NCBI RefSeq assembly: GCF_004358205.1
Contig: NZ_SMYO01000017.1
Location: forward strand, 1-64,000
Origin: Bacillus salipaludis
Lineage (GTDB): Bacteria; Bacillota; Bacilli; Bacillales_B; DSM-18226
Direction of reading: 5' to 3'
DNA: 64,000 bases
The notes under the pieces were generated by a model. That model was not told the origin of the DNA and did no database searches. It worked only from the letters and a program-made list of their open reading frames with translations. Below, in pieces: positions 62,699 through 64,000 of this stretch (its first letter is position 1; each line of letters starts with the position of its first letter). Made by a program: the position numbers and the translations under genes.

Positions 62699-64000
62699 AT
62701 GGGAACGACTATGACAGCAAATTACAAGAGAAGTCCCCTTTCGATTGTTGAAATTATGCAATTTATGACACATAATAACTTACGTTTATACAAGAAAAAG
62801 GGATCTCGTCAACCCCTTAACAAAGTGGCTGCTTACGAGCAATCCATAAGTAAAACTCTTTACCGTACAGGGGTTGTATTTGTATCTCCGTCTAAAGCTG
62901 ATCTTTCCGAAGGAAAAGGATATGTCGTAACTTCTTACGAAACACTCCAGGAAAAGCATCGTAACTTAACCCACTGGACACCTAATATTTATCGGGGTGG
63001 TACATATTATAATTTCAAAAAACGTGTTATCAAAGGGCATGAACGAGAAAATCTAAAACAAATCAATGTAATTAGCCTTGATATTGATACGAAGGAAGTC
63101 GATTTGTACGCTCTATATCTTGGATGTGAGGAATTAGGATTACCACGTCCTAATCTTCTTCTGGAAACGCCAAGAGGCTTTCAGGTTTTCTTTGTATTGG
63201 AAACACCGTTTTTTATACATAAAAACCAAGATTATAAGGCTTTAAGAGTTGCTGAGCGCTTATCTGATAATATTCGAAAAGCACTTAAAACTTATGTACC
63301 AGTGGATACTGGATGTGTCCCATTCGGTTTTTATCGTATTCCAAGAGAAGATAATATATTGGATTTTTATGAACAGCCTGCTAATACAAGCGAATTGTTA
63401 ACGTGGTCTAAACAGTTTGAAGAACAGGAAAATAGGAATTTTCTGCGTGTAATTTACAACAAGAATTCTTCAGTAATCGATCAAACATCGTCAGATTGGT
63501 ATAGCGCGCTTATTCATGCTACACACATTGAGAAGGGGCATTTTGGTTCCAGTCGTAATAACGCCATAATGACGCTGGCGCTTGCTAATTATGCAAGTGA
63601 ACGCCCATTTGACGAAGTTTATGATGAACTTGATCAATTTAACAGCAACCTGGATCATCCTTTAAAGAAAAGTGAATTTGATCGGATCCTGAAGAGTGCT
63701 TATTCAGGTAAATATAAGGGAGTAAAGCGTTCTTATGTAGAAGGCTTACTTGAGCTATGGACAGATGGACAAGCCCCTTTCAAGGGAAGGGAAGGCTGGT
63801 ATAAATTTAAAAAACCCCGCGAAGAACGGGTTCGCTCCCATTATAAGGAGTGGGAAAAAGACATCATTGCCTATTTAGATATACATACAAGCCCTGAAAC
63901 GCCGTTTTTAGAGGGTTCTTTGAGTAGCCTTGCTAAAACCTTTGGAATGTCTGTATCTTCCCTTAAAGAGGTTTTCAAGCAATCTAGTAAGCTTAAAAAA
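62699..64000 (+). CDS. Plasmid replication primase/initiator, AEP-type (partial, runs off window)
   Basis: The ATG at 62699 follows AAGAAGGTG. The visible 434 codons are open to the window edge. INVISLDIDTK (D128, D130) fits the metal motif of archaeo-eukaryotic-type primases, followed by LLLETPRGFQVFFVLETP and GCVPFGFYRIP, which fit the later motifs. A SRNNAIMTLALANYA helix then resembles a primase C-terminal PriCT domain. Such proteins initiate and prime plasmid replication at iterons. The adjacent iterons support this. The C-terminus is not visible. Confidence 0.8.
   Translation, partial: MGTTMTANYKRSPLSIVEIMQFMTHNNLRLYKKKGSRQPLNKVAAYEQSISKTLYRTGVVFVSPSKADLSEGKGYVVTSYETLQEKHRNLTHWTPNIYRGGTYYNFKKRVIKGHERENLKQINVISLDIDTKEVDLYALYLGCEELGLPRPNLLLETPRGFQVFFVLETPFFIHKNQDYKALRVAERLSDNIRKALKTYVPVDTGCVPFGFYRIPREDNILDFYEQPANTSELLTWSKQFEEQENRNFLRVIYNKNSSVIDQTSSDWYSALIHATHIEKGHFGSSRNNAIMTLALANYASERPFDEVYDELDQFNSNLDHPLKKSEFDRILKSAYSGKYKGVKRSYVEGLLELWTDGQAPFKGREGWYKFKKPREERVRSHYKEWEKDIIAYLDIHTSPETPFLEGSLSSLAKTFGMSVSSLKEVFKQSSKLKK

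Noticed and set aside
1..64000. tRNA or rRNA genes, and integrated prophage structural genes
   Set aside because: I saw no cloverleaf-ending CCA genes, no rRNA-like sequence and no capsid, tail or terminase motifs.

Overview
The window looks like a large, mosaic, low-GC plasmid of an endospore-forming Bacillaceae species, or an integrated plasmid-like element. The right end carries a replication and maintenance module: an AEP-type primase/initiator running off the window edge at 62699, six copies of a CGTCCAACCCGTGT iteron with interleaved TGCACCAC boxes (62059-62557), a large putative replication protein (59928-61778), an actin-type ParM with a ParR-like partner (56214-57868), three tandem 246-bp repeats (58131-58868) and a MerR-type coiled-coil DNA-binding protein. 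A second backbone block at 30.3-32.9 kb looks like a mobilization operon: two microproteins, a two-TM peptide, an FtsK-type ATPase and a Replic_Relax-type protein. The host assignment rests on strong Bacillus-type ribosome binding sites, AT-rich sequence and spore genes (SpoVB-like, SleL-like LysM-GH18 enzymes).

Layout. 0.1-4.2 kb: truncated ArdC-like antirestriction gene and small orphan genes, including a protein with four tandem ribbon-helix-helix units. 4.7-14.6 kb: metabolic island with glutaminase, an AbgB-like M20 amidohydrolase, an MFS carrier, a regulator, an NCS1 permease, a flavin reductase-like protein and a YesN-type regulator with an altered receiver. 14.9-30.2 kb: defence island with a serine resolvase, a complete type II CBASS operon (CD-NTase, E2-E1 fusion, JAMM peptidase, TM-SAVED effector), a type I restriction-modification operon transcribed hsdM-hsdS-hsdR, a DUF4145 protein and a LigB-type DNA ligase. 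30.3-33.8 kb: mobilization operon and an IS3 fragment. 34-41.7 kb: peptidoglycan and spore cluster (two LysM-GH18 proteins, two LysM amidases, a SpoVB-like flippase). One LysM-GH18 gene appears to need an ATT start codon. 41.9-46.1 kb: an unusual series of small orphan genes separated by copies of a 30-bp directional inverted repeat, AATGTAAC-N14-GTTACATT, starting beside a solitary Tn3-type terminal repeat. 46.3-48.3 kb: small regulators and a relic of a parR gene. 48.5-56.0 kb: a Tn554-like tnpA/B/C element with inverted ends, carrying an IS110 element whose 5' noncoding end is a bridge-RNA candidate.

How the parts fit: replication and partition genes maintain the replicon, the FtsK/Replic_Relax operon probably mobilizes it, CBASS and type I RM protect it or its host, and the catabolic and spore-wall genes are cargo. 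The least explained parts are the 42-46 kb repeat-separated gene array, the 246-bp triplication next to the MerR-like gene, and the inverted-end Tn554-like element. All family assignments come from reading motifs by eye; no database search was run.
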